Shown here: piece after piece, positions 8,210 through 16,393 of the stretch
How the letters are laid out: each line of letters starts with the position of its first letter
How positions within the stretch are numbered: position 1 is the first letter of the stretch
Assembly: GCA_047639555.1 (NCBI GenBank)
Contig: JBLIOE010000016.1
Coordinates: 1 to 64,000 of the forward strand
Length of the DNA: 64,000 nucleotides
Direction of reading: 5' to 3'
From: JAJRXC01 sp047639555
Lineage (GTDB): Bacteria; Actinomycetota; Acidimicrobiia; Acidimicrobiales; Aldehydirespiratoraceae
Program-made: the position numbers and the translations under genes
Notes under the pieces: generated by a model
What the model saw: the letters and a program-made list of their open reading frames with translations, nothing else
Told to the model about the DNA's origin: nothing
Database searches by the model: none

Positions 8210-8686
8210 ATGGGTCGTTTTCACGACTTCCAGATGGCATCGCTTGAAGGTGAACAGGTGTCGTTCAGCGGTTTCGCTGACGGCGCATGCCTCATCGTCA
8301 ACGTCGCCTCCGCTTGAGGCCTTACGCCTCAGTACGCAGGTCTGCGTGCGCTTCATCATGATGACAACGGGGTCCAGGTTTTGGGCTTCCCGTGTAACCA
8401 GTTCGGTGCCCAAGAGCCCGGTTCTAATGAGGAAATCCGGGCTTTCGTCAACGAGAGTTTCAACGTCGACTTCCCGATGTTCGACAAGATCGAGGTCAAT
8501 GGCGATGGTGCCACTGATCTCTACGATTGGTTGAAGTCGGAGCAGCCCGGTGAGGGCGATACCTCCGACATCACGTGGAACTTCGAGAAGTTTCTCGTCA
8601 ACCGCGCCGGCGACGTGGTCGCTCGGTTCTCGCCGATGGTGACCCCCGAAGAGGTCGCCGAACAACTGCCCGCACTGTTGGGCTGA
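8210..8686 (+). CDS. Selenocysteine-containing glutathione peroxidase (in-frame TGA at 8315-8317)
   Basis: Reading from ATG 8210, which has AAGGGAG 6-8 bases upstream, gives 158 residues of glutathione peroxidase. It is interrupted only by a TGA at codon 36. The surrounding text is NVASA-TGA-GLTPQYAGL, and in this family the residue at that site is the catalytic Cys or selenocysteine. The rest of the catalytic tetrad is intact: Gln 64 in GFPCNQFG, and Trp 123-Asn 124 in DITWNFEKFLV. The frame continues without fault to the stop at 8686, and a SECIS-like hairpin follows the TGA. It would reduce peroxides with thiols or thioredoxin in the cytoplasm. Gene finders that read TGA as stop will miss or split it. 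The alternative is a TGC-to-TGA mutation or read error. Confidence 0.85.
8318..8352 (+). promoter_or_regulatory. Candidate bacterial SECIS element
   Basis: Just after the in-frame TGA, bases 8332-8349 (GTACGCA-GGTC-TGCGTGC) can form a 7-bp stem with a four-base GGTC loop. The core GCAGGTCTGC is the same as I recall for the apical loop of the Escherichia coli fdhF SECIS. The GGTC begins 22 bases after the TGA (18 in fdhF). The single bulged U that E. coli SelB contacts is not evident. The bases also encode TyrAlaGlyLeuArg, so part of the match is constrained by protein sequence. Confidence 0.6.
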
Positions 8687-8817
8687 GTTCTCAAATCGTG
8701 GTGGCCGGCGCTCAGCCGGTCACCACGATTTCGGGAGTTTCGCCGTCGATGTAGCGGAAACCGGTTGGACGAACCCGGCCGTACCGTGTGAAGGTCAGCA
8801 GGCGGGAGGGAGCGACG

Positions 8818-10629
8818 GTGACAGCGACATCTGGCGGACGCGCCACCGATCGACTTCGCTCATCGAACGACGCCTCTGATGGCTCCAGCCGCGCCGGATG
8901 GTCGCTGCTCTGGGAAGCCTGCAAAGAGGAGAAGTTCGGAATTTTCGTCGGCATGCTCGCCGGTCTCTTCTGGACTGCTGGCCGTGTCGCCGTGCCGCTC
9001 TTCGTGCTACTCGGCCTTGATCGGGGCGTCCGAGAGGACGGACCGCTGCTGAAATGGGCGCTGCTCGTCGCCGCGGCCGGGCTCTTCTCCGCCGTCTTCC
9101 TGGGTGTTCGCCGCTACTGGGCGTTTCGCAACGCTCGGGTCATCGAAGCGCGCCTCCGTGATCGGATTTTCGCCCACATCCAACGGCTGCATTTTGCCTT
9201 CCACGACGCCAACGCCACTGGCGAGTTGATGAGCCGGGGCAACACCGACCTTCAGCACTTCCAGAACTTCATCGTGTTGGTGCCGCTGACGTTCGCCAAC
9301 TTCCTGATTGTCGTCTCCGTCATCGCGATCATGGTGACGCTCCAGCTCAAGCTGGCGCTGGCGGCCCTCGTGGCGTTGCCGCTCGTGAACGTGCTCGGCA
9401 AGCTCTTTGCCCAGAACCTGCAGCCGGCGATTCTTCGGGTGCAGCAGGAATCGGCCCAGCTCGCATCGGTCGTTGAAGAGACGGTGTCGGGCATTCGTGT
9501 GGTGAAGGGCTTTGGTTCCGAGCCGGTGCAGGCCGAGAAGCTCTCAGTCGAGGCCGATGACGTCTACGACGCCGCGATTTGGTCGTCAGTTGTTCGTGCT
9601 CGATATCTCCCAGCAATGGAGGTGCTTCCCAACATCGGCCTGATCACGGTGCTCGGCTACGGCGGCCACCTTGTGCTCAACGGTGAGATGACGGTGGGCG
9701 AGTTCACTAGCTTCAATATCTACGTGATCATGCTGATCCAGCCGCTCCGGATGCTCGGCATGATCGTGGCCAATGGTCAACGAGCGGCGGTCGCCGGTGT
9801 TCGCATCCGCGAGGTGCTCGGCACCGCTCCCGCGATCGTCGACTCACTCGAGCCCGCCCGGCTGCCCACCGAAGGTCAACTCGGTCGCGTGGAGCTGCAC
9901 GATGTCGACTTCGACTACCACGCCAACACGGGAGCTGGAGTGCTCCGCGGCCTCTCGCTGACCGTCGAGCCTGGCGAGTCCGTGGCCCTCGTGGGTCCGA
10001 CCGGATCAGGCAAGAGCACGGTGGCGCGACTACTGCCACGGTTCTACGACGTTGACGGCGGCGAGGTGCTGCTCGACGGCATCAACGTGCGAGACGTGCG
10101 GCGCGAGGAGTTACGCAAGGCGGTTGGCATTGTGTTCGAGGAGACCTTCCTCTTCTCGTCGTCGGTTCGCGACAACGTCGCGTTTGCGGACCCGGAAGCC
10201 ACCCAGGAACAGGTCGAACGGGCGGCACGATTGGCGGGCGCCCATGACTTCATCGTCGATATGCCCGAGGGTTACGACACCGAAATCGGCGAACGCGGCT
10301 TCTCGCTCTCGGGTGGACAACGCCAACGCATCGCAATCGCCCGAGCGATCCTGGCCGACCCCCGGGTGCTCATTCTCGATGACGCCACGTCGGCGGTAGA
10401 TCCAACGAAAGAACACGAGATTCGCGACGCGCTCAGCGAAGTGATGGCGAACCGAACCACGATCGTCATCGCCCACCGCCCGGCCACGATTGCGCTGGCC
10501 GACCGAGTGGTGCTGCTCGATGAGGGGCGCATCGTTGCCTCGGGTACCCACAGCGAACTGCTGGCCTCCAGCGAGCGTTACCGTGAAGTGCTCGCCGCCG
10601 ATCGAGATGAGCCGGAGCCCGGCTCATGA
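8818..10629 (+). CDS. ABC exporter half-transporter (degenerate-site subunit)
   Basis: A membrane domain with six predicted helices followed by an ATPase domain, about 603 residues from GTG 8818. That start follows a good GGGAGGGA site; an upstream GTG at 8788 is possible. TACCGT at 8782 may be the -10. The ATPase has Walker A GPTGSGKST and signature LSGGQRQR, but the Walker B end reads LILDDATSAVD, so Asp replaces the catalytic Glu. With the next gene, which keeps Glu, this fits a heterodimeric exporter with one degenerate site. The substrate (drug, lipid or peptide) is unknown. Confidence 0.9.
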   Translation: MTATSGGRATDRLRSSNDASDGSSRAGWSLLWEACKEEKFGIFVGMLAGLFWTAGRVAVPLFVLLGLDRGVREDGPLLKWALLVAAAGLFSAVFLGVRRYWAFRNARVIEARLRDRIFAHIQRLHFAFHDANATGELMSRGNTDLQHFQNFIVLVPLTFANFLIVVSVIAIMVTLQLKLALAALVALPLVNVLGKLFAQNLQPAILRVQQESAQLASVVEETVSGIRVVKGFGSEPVQAEKLSVEADDVYDAAIWSSVVRARYLPAMEVLPNIGLITVLGYGGHLVLNGEMTVGEFTSFNIYVIMLIQPLRMLGMIVANGQRAAVAGVRIREVLGTAPAIVDSLEPARLPTEGQLGRVELHDVDFDYHANTGAGVLRGLSLTVEPGESVALVGPTGSGKSTVARLLPRFYDVDGGEVLLDGINVRDVRREELRKAVGIVFEETFLFSSSVRDNVAFADPEATQEQVERAARLAGAHDFIVDMPEGYDTEIGERGFSLSGGQRQRIAIARAILADPRVLILDDATSAVDPTKEHEIRDALSEVMANRTTIVIAHRPATIALADRVVLLDEGRIVASGTHSELLASSERYREVLAADRDEPEPGS

Positions 10630-12413
10630 TGCACGTCCACTCTGCCGAGGATGGCGAAGAGCTGGGCCTCGACGGCACCCGCACGGTCATGCGCCGCACC
10701 GCCGAAATGCTGCTCCCGTATCGCCGGTCGGCCCGCAACGCGATGGTGCTCCTGGTCATCTGGACCTTGACGATGTTGGCCGGCCCGTTGATCGTTCGCT
10801 TTGGCATCGACGAAGGACTCGCGAAGGAGAACGTCGGCAATCTCAACGTTGCCATCGGGCTCTACATCGGTGTCGCGATCGTCAGCTATTTCTGCTTCAG
10901 ACGGTCCATCATTCTCCTGGCCCGGGTGGGCGAGAGCTTCCTGCGTGACATGCGCAATCGAGTGTTCGGCAAGCTGCTGCGGCAGTCGATGTCGTTCTAC
11001 GACACCGAAAAGTCGGGCGTGCTCGTCAGCCGGATGACGTCCGATGTCGACTCGCTCCAAGAGCTCGTGCAGTTCGGGCTCCTCATGTTCACCAGCGCGG
11101 CCCTGCTGCTCATCGGCAGCGCGGTGATCCTCACGATCTTGTCGTGGAAGCTGATGCTTCTCTGCATGCTCGCGATGCCGTTCGTGGTCATCGCCAGCAT
11201 CAAGTTCCAGCGCGATTCGAAGAAGGCCTACTCGCTCGTTCGCGACGGCATCGCTGAGACCCTCTCGGGTCTACAAGAGGGCATCTCGGGTGTCCGCGTC
11301 GTGCAGGCCTTCGCCCGCGAAGAGGTGGAGTCCCGCAAGTTCTCCGTGGCGAACCGAGACCTCTACCGAACGCACATGAACTCGGTGAAGATCCAGTGCT
11401 GGTACCTGCCGATCGTGGAGTTTGCCGGTGCGGCCACCACGGCCCTTGCCCTCGGCGTGGGCGGTTGGATGGCCAGCAACGGTGACCTTTCGCTCGGCAC
11501 GGTTGTTGCGTTCATCCTCCTCCTGAGCACCCTCTTTGAGCCGGTCCAGCAACTCAGCCAGCTCTTCAACATGGTTCAGTCGGCCACGGCCTCGCTCAAC
11601 AAGCTCTACGGCTTACTTGACTCGGAGATTGAGATCGACGACCGCACCGACTCGGTCGACCTCGATGCCACCGGTGACATCCGGATCTCGGGCGTCGACT
11701 TTGCGTACGGCTCAGGGGCCAACGTGCTCTCGGCGGTTGACCTCGAGATTGCGGCGGGCGAACGCGTGGCATTCGTGGGGCCGACCGGCGCCGGCAAGTC
11801 GACCCTCGCGAAGCTCATCGCCCGTTTCTACGACCCCACCGCGGGCACGATCCGCATCGGCGACACCGACCTCCGGGACGCATCGATTTCATCGCTCCGT
11901 AAGGGCATCGTTGTTGTGCCCCAGGAGGGTTACCTGTTCTCGGGGACGGTGGCCGACAACATCCGCGTCGCCCGGCCAGGGGCATCCGACGAAGATGTCG
12001 TTGCCGCCCTCGACCGCATTGGTGTGTTGGCCCGCTTCGACCAACTGCCTGATGGGTTGGCCACCGAGGTGCAAGAGCGCGGTAGCCGTCTCTCCGCGGG
12101 CGAGAAACAGCTCGTCTCGCTCGCCCGGGCGGCACTGGCTGACCCGGCCGTGCTCATCCTCGACGAGGCCACCTCGTCAGTCGACCCGGGCACGGAAGCG
12201 ATCGTCGAGAGCGCGATGGAGACCCTCATGGAAGGCCGCACTGTTATCGCGATCGCCCATCGTCTGTCGACCTCACAGCGCTGCGACCGGGTGGCAGTGG
12301 TGGCCGACGGTGAACTCGCCGAACTTGGCACCCACGATGACCTCGTCGCCGCCGGCGGTCATTACGCCGAGCTCTACTCGGCCTGGGTCAGCGGTCTCGG
12401 CGAAGCCAACTGA
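10626..12413 (+). CDS. ABC exporter half-transporter (catalytic-site subunit)
   Basis: A 595-residue partner of the preceding gene, overlapping it by 4 bases. The membrane domain covers about residues 30-320 and the ATPase about 345-585. Walker A is GPTGAGKST and Walker B is VLILDEATSSVD with the catalytic Glu. The signature is LSAGEKQL rather than LSGGQ. The two subunits thus complement each other: one full ATP site from this Walker B plus the partner's LSGGQ, and one degenerate site, as in known heterodimeric exporters. Confidence 0.92.
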   Translation: MMHVHSAEDGEELGLDGTRTVMRRTAEMLLPYRRSARNAMVLLVIWTLTMLAGPLIVRFGIDEGLAKENVGNLNVAIGLYIGVAIVSYFCFRRSIILLARVGESFLRDMRNRVFGKLLRQSMSFYDTEKSGVLVSRMTSDVDSLQELVQFGLLMFTSAALLLIGSAVILTILSWKLMLLCMLAMPFVVIASIKFQRDSKKAYSLVRDGIAETLSGLQEGISGVRVVQAFAREEVESRKFSVANRDLYRTHMNSVKIQCWYLPIVEFAGAATTALALGVGGWMASNGDLSLGTVVAFILLLSTLFEPVQQLSQLFNMVQSATASLNKLYGLLDSEIEIDDRTDSVDLDATGDIRISGVDFAYGSGANVLSAVDLEIAAGERVAFVGPTGAGKSTLAKLIARFYDPTAGTIRIGDTDLRDASISSLRKGIVVVPQEGYLFSGTVADNIRVARPGASDEDVVAALDRIGVLARFDQLPDGLATEVQERGSRLSAGEKQLVSLARAALADPAVLILDEATSSVDPGTEAIVESAMETLMEGRTVIAIAHRLSTSQRCDRVAVVADGELAELGTHDDLVAAGGHYAELYSAWVSGLGEAN

Positions 12414-12456
12414 GCGAGGATTCGCAGCGTCGACAGCTCACAGGTTAGATAGAGGC

Positions 12457-12948
12457 ATGACTTCCGACGCCATGACCCTTGAAGACCTTGTCGATCTCGA
12501 ACTCATCAAGCAGGTCAAGTACAAGTACCTCCGGGTGCTCGATCAGCACCTGTTCGATGAGATGCGCGACGTGCTCACCGAAGATGTGCAGGCTCGCTAC
12601 AGCGATGGCAAGTACAGCTTCAACGGCGTGGAAGCCGTGGTGGCGTTCCTCCACGAATCGATGGGCTCCGAGCAGTTTCTCTCGAGCCACTCGGTGCATC
12701 ACCCCGAGATCACGCTCAACGGCGATGGCACCGCTACCGGCATCTGGAAGCTCGAAGACAACGTGATCATCGGCGAGCACAAGATCAACCTTCGGGGCGC
12801 CGCGTTCTACTACGACACCTACGTGAAGACCGATGCTGGCTGGCGAATCAGCGAGACCGGCTACAAGCGGATTTACGAAGAGATGCACCCGCAGTCAGGC
12901 ATCGACGGGCTGGCGCTGGTTGCCGACTGGTTTACGGGCGAGGACTGA
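12457..12948 (+). CDS. SnoaL-like / nuclear transport factor 2 family protein
   Basis: A 163-residue protein from ATG 12457. The pattern LIKQVKYKYLRVLDQHLFDEMRDVLTED is typical of the alpha+beta cone fold of the NTF2/SnoaL superfamily, found in small isomerases, dehydratases and ring-hydroxylating small subunits. The later segment GRISETGYKRIYEE-like (WRISETGYKRIYEE) closes the fold. No catalytic residues can be assigned. It stands alone after the ABC exporter and converges on the esterase gene with a gap of only 4 bases. Confidence 0.75.
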   Translation: MTSDAMTLEDLVDLELIKQVKYKYLRVLDQHLFDEMRDVLTEDVQARYSDGKYSFNGVEAVVAFLHESMGSEQFLSSHSVHHPEITLNGDGTATGIWKLEDNVIIGEHKINLRGAAFYYDTYVKTDAGWRISETGYKRIYEEMHPQSGIDGLALVADWFTGED

Positions 12949-12952
12949 TTTG

Positions 12953-13978
12953 TCAGGTGTTGCTCATGGGGTGGGACTTGAACCACTCCCATGCGATCGC
13001 CGTGGCATCGATATCGGTGGTTGTGTAGCCGAGAATCGTGGCGAGCGGTTCTGGGAGCGGCGTGCCGGGCCAAGTGTGACCCCCGCCGTCGACGATGTAG
13101 AACTCGACGTCCGCTCCTTCGGGGCACGACCAGACCTGGCGTTCGACCTCGTCGCTCACGGCCTCTGTGGCCGGCGTGTCCACGCAGCCGTTGTCGGCGG
13201 CCCAACCGGCGACCCGCTCGGGAATATCCTCGAAGTTCACGACGCCATCGGCCGTGCCGTGGAAGTGGAGAACAGGCACGTCACGATCGGTTGCACAGTC
13301 GCGATTCCACGTGAGCCCGGTGACCGAAGCAATCGCGGCGATGCGTTCCGGCATGCTGCAAGCGAGCTGGCCGCTCATGAAGCCGCCGTTCGACATGCCG
13401 GTCGAGAACACCCGGTCAAGGTCGACGCAACGGCTCACTTCGACCGCGTCGAGGAGCTCGTGGACGAACTGCACGTCGTTGACGACCGTGTCGGAGACCA
13501 GCGAACTCGAGTTCCAGAACGGCACGCCCGTCGCGTTTTCGGTGCCTTGCGGTGTGACGACGATGAAGGTTTCGGTGTCGGCGAGTGGCTCAAGACGGCT
13601 GAGGTTCACCTGGGCATCAATGTTGCTCGTGAGTCCGTGGAAGTTCAGGACGACGGGCGTGGCGGCATCGGCGTCGTATCCGGCGGGTGTGTGAAGGCGA
13701 TAGTCGCGGGTGAGGCCATCGGTGGTGTCGAGCGTGAGCGACTCCGCCCCGTTCGCGACGACGGCGCCACAGCCGGCGCTGACTCGGGTGACCGGCGCGG
13801 GCGCAGCGGTTGGCGGAGGAGTGGTTGTCGAGGTGGTGACGCTGTCGGGCGCGGTTGTCGCCGGAGCGGCCGTCGTGGTCGTCGTTGGGGAAGTGTCGTC
13901 GCCGCTGTCGTCGCTGCATGCCCCAGCGATCAAGGTGATCGCGAAGAGGGCGCTCATCAGACGGGTTCGAGTAGTCAT
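12953..13978 (-). CDS. PHB depolymerase-family (LpqC-like) esterase lipoprotein
   Basis: A 341-residue protein from ATG 13978 with an AAGGA site upstream; the ATG at 13984 is too close to it. The N-terminus has a lipoprotein signal with lipobox LIAGAC, then a Thr/Ala-rich linker (about residues 25-60). The alpha/beta-hydrolase domain carries the nucleophile motif GMSNGG and a final GGGHTWPG His region. The family cleaves polyhydroxyalkanoate oligomers or feruloyl esters outside the membrane. A decayed paralogue lies at 15760-16313. Confidence 0.88.
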   Translation of the reverse strand: MTTRTRLMSALFAITLIAGACSDDSGDDTSPTTTTTAAPATTAPDSVTTSTTTPPPTAAPAPVTRVSAGCGAVVANGAESLTLDTTDGLTRDYRLHTPAGYDADAATPVVLNFHGLTSNIDAQVNLSRLEPLADTETFIVVTPQGTENATGVPFWNSSSLVSDTVVNDVQFVHELLDAVEVSRCVDLDRVFSTGMSNGGFMSGQLACSMPERIAAIASVTGLTWNRDCATDRDVPVLHFHGTADGVVNFEDIPERVAGWAADNGCVDTPATEAVSDEVERQVWSCPEGADVEFYIVDGGGHTWPGTPLPEPLATILGYTTTDIDATAIAWEWFKSHPMSNT

Positions 13979-14039
13979 GATCATCCTTGCCGTTGGGCGT
14001 CGTGGGTGAGGAGCATAGGGATTGCGCGACGCTGGGGCC

Positions 14040-14306
14040 GTGGCGAGTCTCCCTGAAACCATTCAATCCGAGGTGTGCGAGGTAGTTCGTGCGCTCGCCA
14101 TGACCCACCCCGAGACTGAGGAGGGTTCGGCCTGCGTCAACCATGCCTTTAAGGCGGGCGGCAAGAATTTTGCGTTCCTCGGTGAGAAGGATGCCGAGGT
14201 GAGGCTGCGCTTGAAGTTCGAAGAGTCGATCGCTGACCTCGAGAAGCGCGCGAAGAAGGAGCCGGATTGGAAGAAGATCGTCGCTCTGCTTGACGATCAG
14301 CGCCTA
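14040..14306 (+). pseudogene. MmcQ/YjbR-like protein, C-terminus missing
   Basis: From GTG 14040 about 75 residues resemble the MmcQ/YjbR family: THPETEEGSACVNHAFKAGG, then KNFAFLGEKDAEVRLRLK. After about KKEPDW the expected C-terminal half (a GWV.LRF strand and a final WIDESY helix) is absent. The frame instead runs on without stop across the whole opposite-strand gene to 15101, which is not credible coding. I therefore read this as a gene truncated at the border with the acetoacetate-decarboxylase-like gene. Its 3' end is arbitrary here. Confidence 0.5.
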
Positions 14307-15074
14307 GTGGCGTGGGCCGCCGCGTTCGCCGGGCCAGCGGCTGCCGCCGATGACGTCGGCGTATGGCCAGAATGCATCCGGATCGAGCGGTCCGGCGTTG
14401 GTGATCACCCGGGCCTTCGCCTGATGGGTCACGAGCTGCGCCGAGAGCACTTCGTTGACGGGAAGGTAACGAGCTGCCGGGTCCCACGGGCTATCACGAA
14501 GGAGGAGATCGCCGTCAAGCTCTTCGACATGCTTCTGTTCGAAGGTCGTGGCGACGTCGACGACGACGGGAGCGAAGTCGTACTGCTTCTCGATATTGCC
14601 GATCTTGCGGGAGTACTTCGTCCACCACTCGTGTTCGGTGAAGTCGCCCTCGACCACGTCGCCGGGGCCGGTGACGTCGCCGGAGTATTCGGCGAACGTG
14701 TAGCCCTGATGGGTGGCCCGAGCACCGACGTGGTCGCCGAGCCGGAAGTAGTTGATGTCGCAAAGGAACTTGGGCTGACCGTTGATCTCGCCGCTGTTGT
14801 GCACGGCGGCTTCCTGGTCGATTCCCATGCCGAGGTTGTACTGGCCGGCAACGCCCTGCCATTCGGCCGAGATCTTGATGCTGATCCCGAACTCGGGTTC
14901 GTTGAGGATCGGGATGCAATACACGCCGACCTGCACGACGTTGTCGAGGGCGGTGAGGCCCGGCGGCAACAGCGGCGCGATATTCGATTCGTCGGTTGTG
15001 TACTTGACTACGAGCTTGGGCCAACCGGCGATCTCACCGGGATTGGACTTCAAGGCATCTGCAACATCGGACAT
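14304..15074 (-). CDS. Acetoacetate decarboxylase family protein
   Basis: A 256-residue protein of the ADC superfamily. The segment HNSGEINGQPKFLCDINYF near residue 90 matches the family motif around the Schiff-base Lys (GxPK). True acetoacetate decarboxylases are of similar length, but many relatives act on other beta-keto or cyclic substrates, so the reaction is uncertain. The gene stands alone on the minus strand. Confidence 0.8.
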   Translation of the reverse strand: MSDVADALKSNPGEIAGWPKLVVKYTTDESNIAPLLPPGLTALDNVVQVGVYCIPILNEPEFGISIKISAEWQGVAGQYNLGMGIDQEAAVHNSGEINGQPKFLCDINYFRLGDHVGARATHQGYTFAEYSGDVTGPGDVVEGDFTEHEWWTKYSRKIGNIEKQYDFAPVVVDVATTFEQKHVEELDGDLLLRDSPWDPAARYLPVNEVLSAQLVTHQAKARVITNAGPLDPDAFWPYADVIGGSRWPGERGGPRH

Positions 15075-15200
15075 GTGGAGACCTCCCTCACATTTCCCTG
15101 ATGGTTACACGTCGGAGTGGGGCGATGCGAAACGCGGCTGTCACACCCCCCTCGTAGCTTCGAACTCACTTCCCCTGTGCACACCACCACAGGAGCAACC

Positions 15201-15701
15201 ATGTCCCCCGACCACATCCTCCGTTTGCGCTTTCGAGACTGGCTGATCGAGCACGCTCTTGAGCCAGAGATCGCGGATGCCATACTGGAGACCATGCCGC
15301 CGTTCGAATGGTCTGATATCGCTCGCCGCCACGAGATGTCGGATGGGTTTGCTTCAGTCGAAGAACAGTTCAAGACCGTCGACGCTCGGTTCGAGCAGGT
15401 CGATGCTCGGTTTGAGCAGGTCGATGCTCGGTTTGAGCAGGTCGATGCCCGGTTCGAGCAGGTGGAAGCCCGGTTGGGCCGCGTGGAGACCCGTCTCGAC
15501 TCTGTCGACCACCGTCTCGACCAGCTGGCGAGTGCGATGACGGCCGGCTTCACCGCGGTGAACGCTCGAATCGATGAACTGGGTTCCAGCCTGCAGGCGA
15601 TGAGCCGGGCCATCTCGATTGGCGCAGTGAGCCTCGGCCTTTCGGTCTTCCTGGCGATCGCGACCACGCTTGTTGTCGCCCTTGCCGATAGTGGCGCATA
15701 G
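15201..15701 (+). CDS. Coiled-coil protein with C-terminal membrane anchor
   Basis: A 166-residue protein, CAGGAG before ATG 15201. Residues 1-50 hold a small helical domain (RLRFRDWLIEHALEPEIADA). Residues about 60-125 are a heptad coiled coil built from repeats of RFEQVDA. Residues about 138-160 are one hydrophobic membrane helix (VSLGLSVFLAIATTLVVALA). The layout resembles small membrane-anchored trimeric or tetrameric coiled-coil proteins (DUF1640-like). The function is not known. Confidence 0.7.
   Translation: MSPDHILRLRFRDWLIEHALEPEIADAILETMPPFEWSDIARRHEMSDGFASVEEQFKTVDARFEQVDARFEQVDARFEQVDARFEQVEARLGRVETRLDSVDHRLDQLASAMTAGFTAVNARIDELGSSLQAMSRAISIGAVSLGLSVFLAIATTLVVALADSGA
15387..15470 (+). 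repeat. Four tandem 21-bp repeats encoding coiled-coil heptads
   Basis: Units at 15387, 15408, 15429 and 15450 of the form CGGTTYGAGCAGGTCGATGC. Each encodes exactly one heptad (RFEQVDA). The first three differ from each other by only one or two bases, so the array probably expanded recently by slippage. Changes in copy number would lengthen the coiled coil without a frameshift. Confidence 0.9.
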
Positions 15702-15759
15702 ATCCGGGCAGTCTCTCGGTCCTCACACTTCCTTGACAGTCGGCGGTCACACTGGAGCC

Positions 15760-16313
15760 ATGCGAACCGCTGCGCTGACGTTGGCCGTCGGCCTCGCCGC
15801 CACTGCATCTGCTGCGGACGGCGACGTTTCGCTTCCGATTCCGGTGTCGGCCACCACCACATCGGCCGGTAGCGAGCGGCTCTACGCCGCAGCACAAGGA
15901 GCAGATCGAGTTGGACTCGATCGCCGACCGTGAGGGCTTCATCGCCGTGTATCCCGACGGCAACGGGATCACGCGTCTGCACACCTGGAACGCCGGTCCG
16001 TACTGCTGTGGAGTCGCGGCCCGACCTGGTCGGTGCGCTGATCGCGGTCGCGGCAGTGGCTTCCCCGGACCAGGTCCCGGATCGACCAGTGCCAATGCTT
16101 CAGATCTTCAGCGTCGACGATCCCAGAGAGCGCTATGAGGGCGGTGAGGGTCCGCCATTCCCGGGGACGAATTCAACTGTGATTCATGTGGGTGCAGTGG
16201 AGGCGATCGAGGCGTGGGCCAACGCGAATCAATGCGGCGACTCGGTGACCGAGTCCGAACCCCTTGTGGCCGACAGTGGGCACATGGCGACGCGGATCGA
16301 GTGGTGCACTTGA
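15760..16313 (+). pseudogene. Decayed PHB depolymerase-like esterase
   Basis: An intact-looking signal peptide (MRTAALTLAVGLAATASA) begins at 15760, but the frame stops at 15933. In another frame, from about 15895, lies EQIELDSIADREGFIAVYP and WNAGPYCCG. In a third, from about 16010, lies RPDLVGALIAVAA, VPMLQIFSVDD, and an ending ADSGHMATRIEWCT. These are pieces of one LpqC/PHB-depolymerase-type esterase in the right order. The stretch that should hold the GxSxG nucleophile is missing. At least two frameshifts and one deletion separate it from a working gene. It resembles the intact esterase 1.8 kb upstream. Confidence 0.75.
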
Positions 16314-16393
16314 GGCGGTGGTCGGAGAGTCGACCACCGTGATCGACGCGTCGGAGGAGGTGGGGGCGTTCGCGACGCGATCTTCTCGGCCGC

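Noticed and set aside
12833..14056. 407-residue plus-strand frame opposite the esterase lipoprotein
   Set aside because: Shadow frame of a high-GC gene; the minus strand has signal peptide, lipobox and GxSxG motif.
14307..15101. Long plus-strand continuation of the MmcQ/YjbR-like frame
   Set aside because: It lies antisense to a clear acetoacetate-decarboxylase-family gene and shows no domain of its own.
15931..15933. TGA in the esterase remnant as a selenocysteine codon
   Set aside because: The homologous protein continues in another frame at this point, so a frameshift explains it better.
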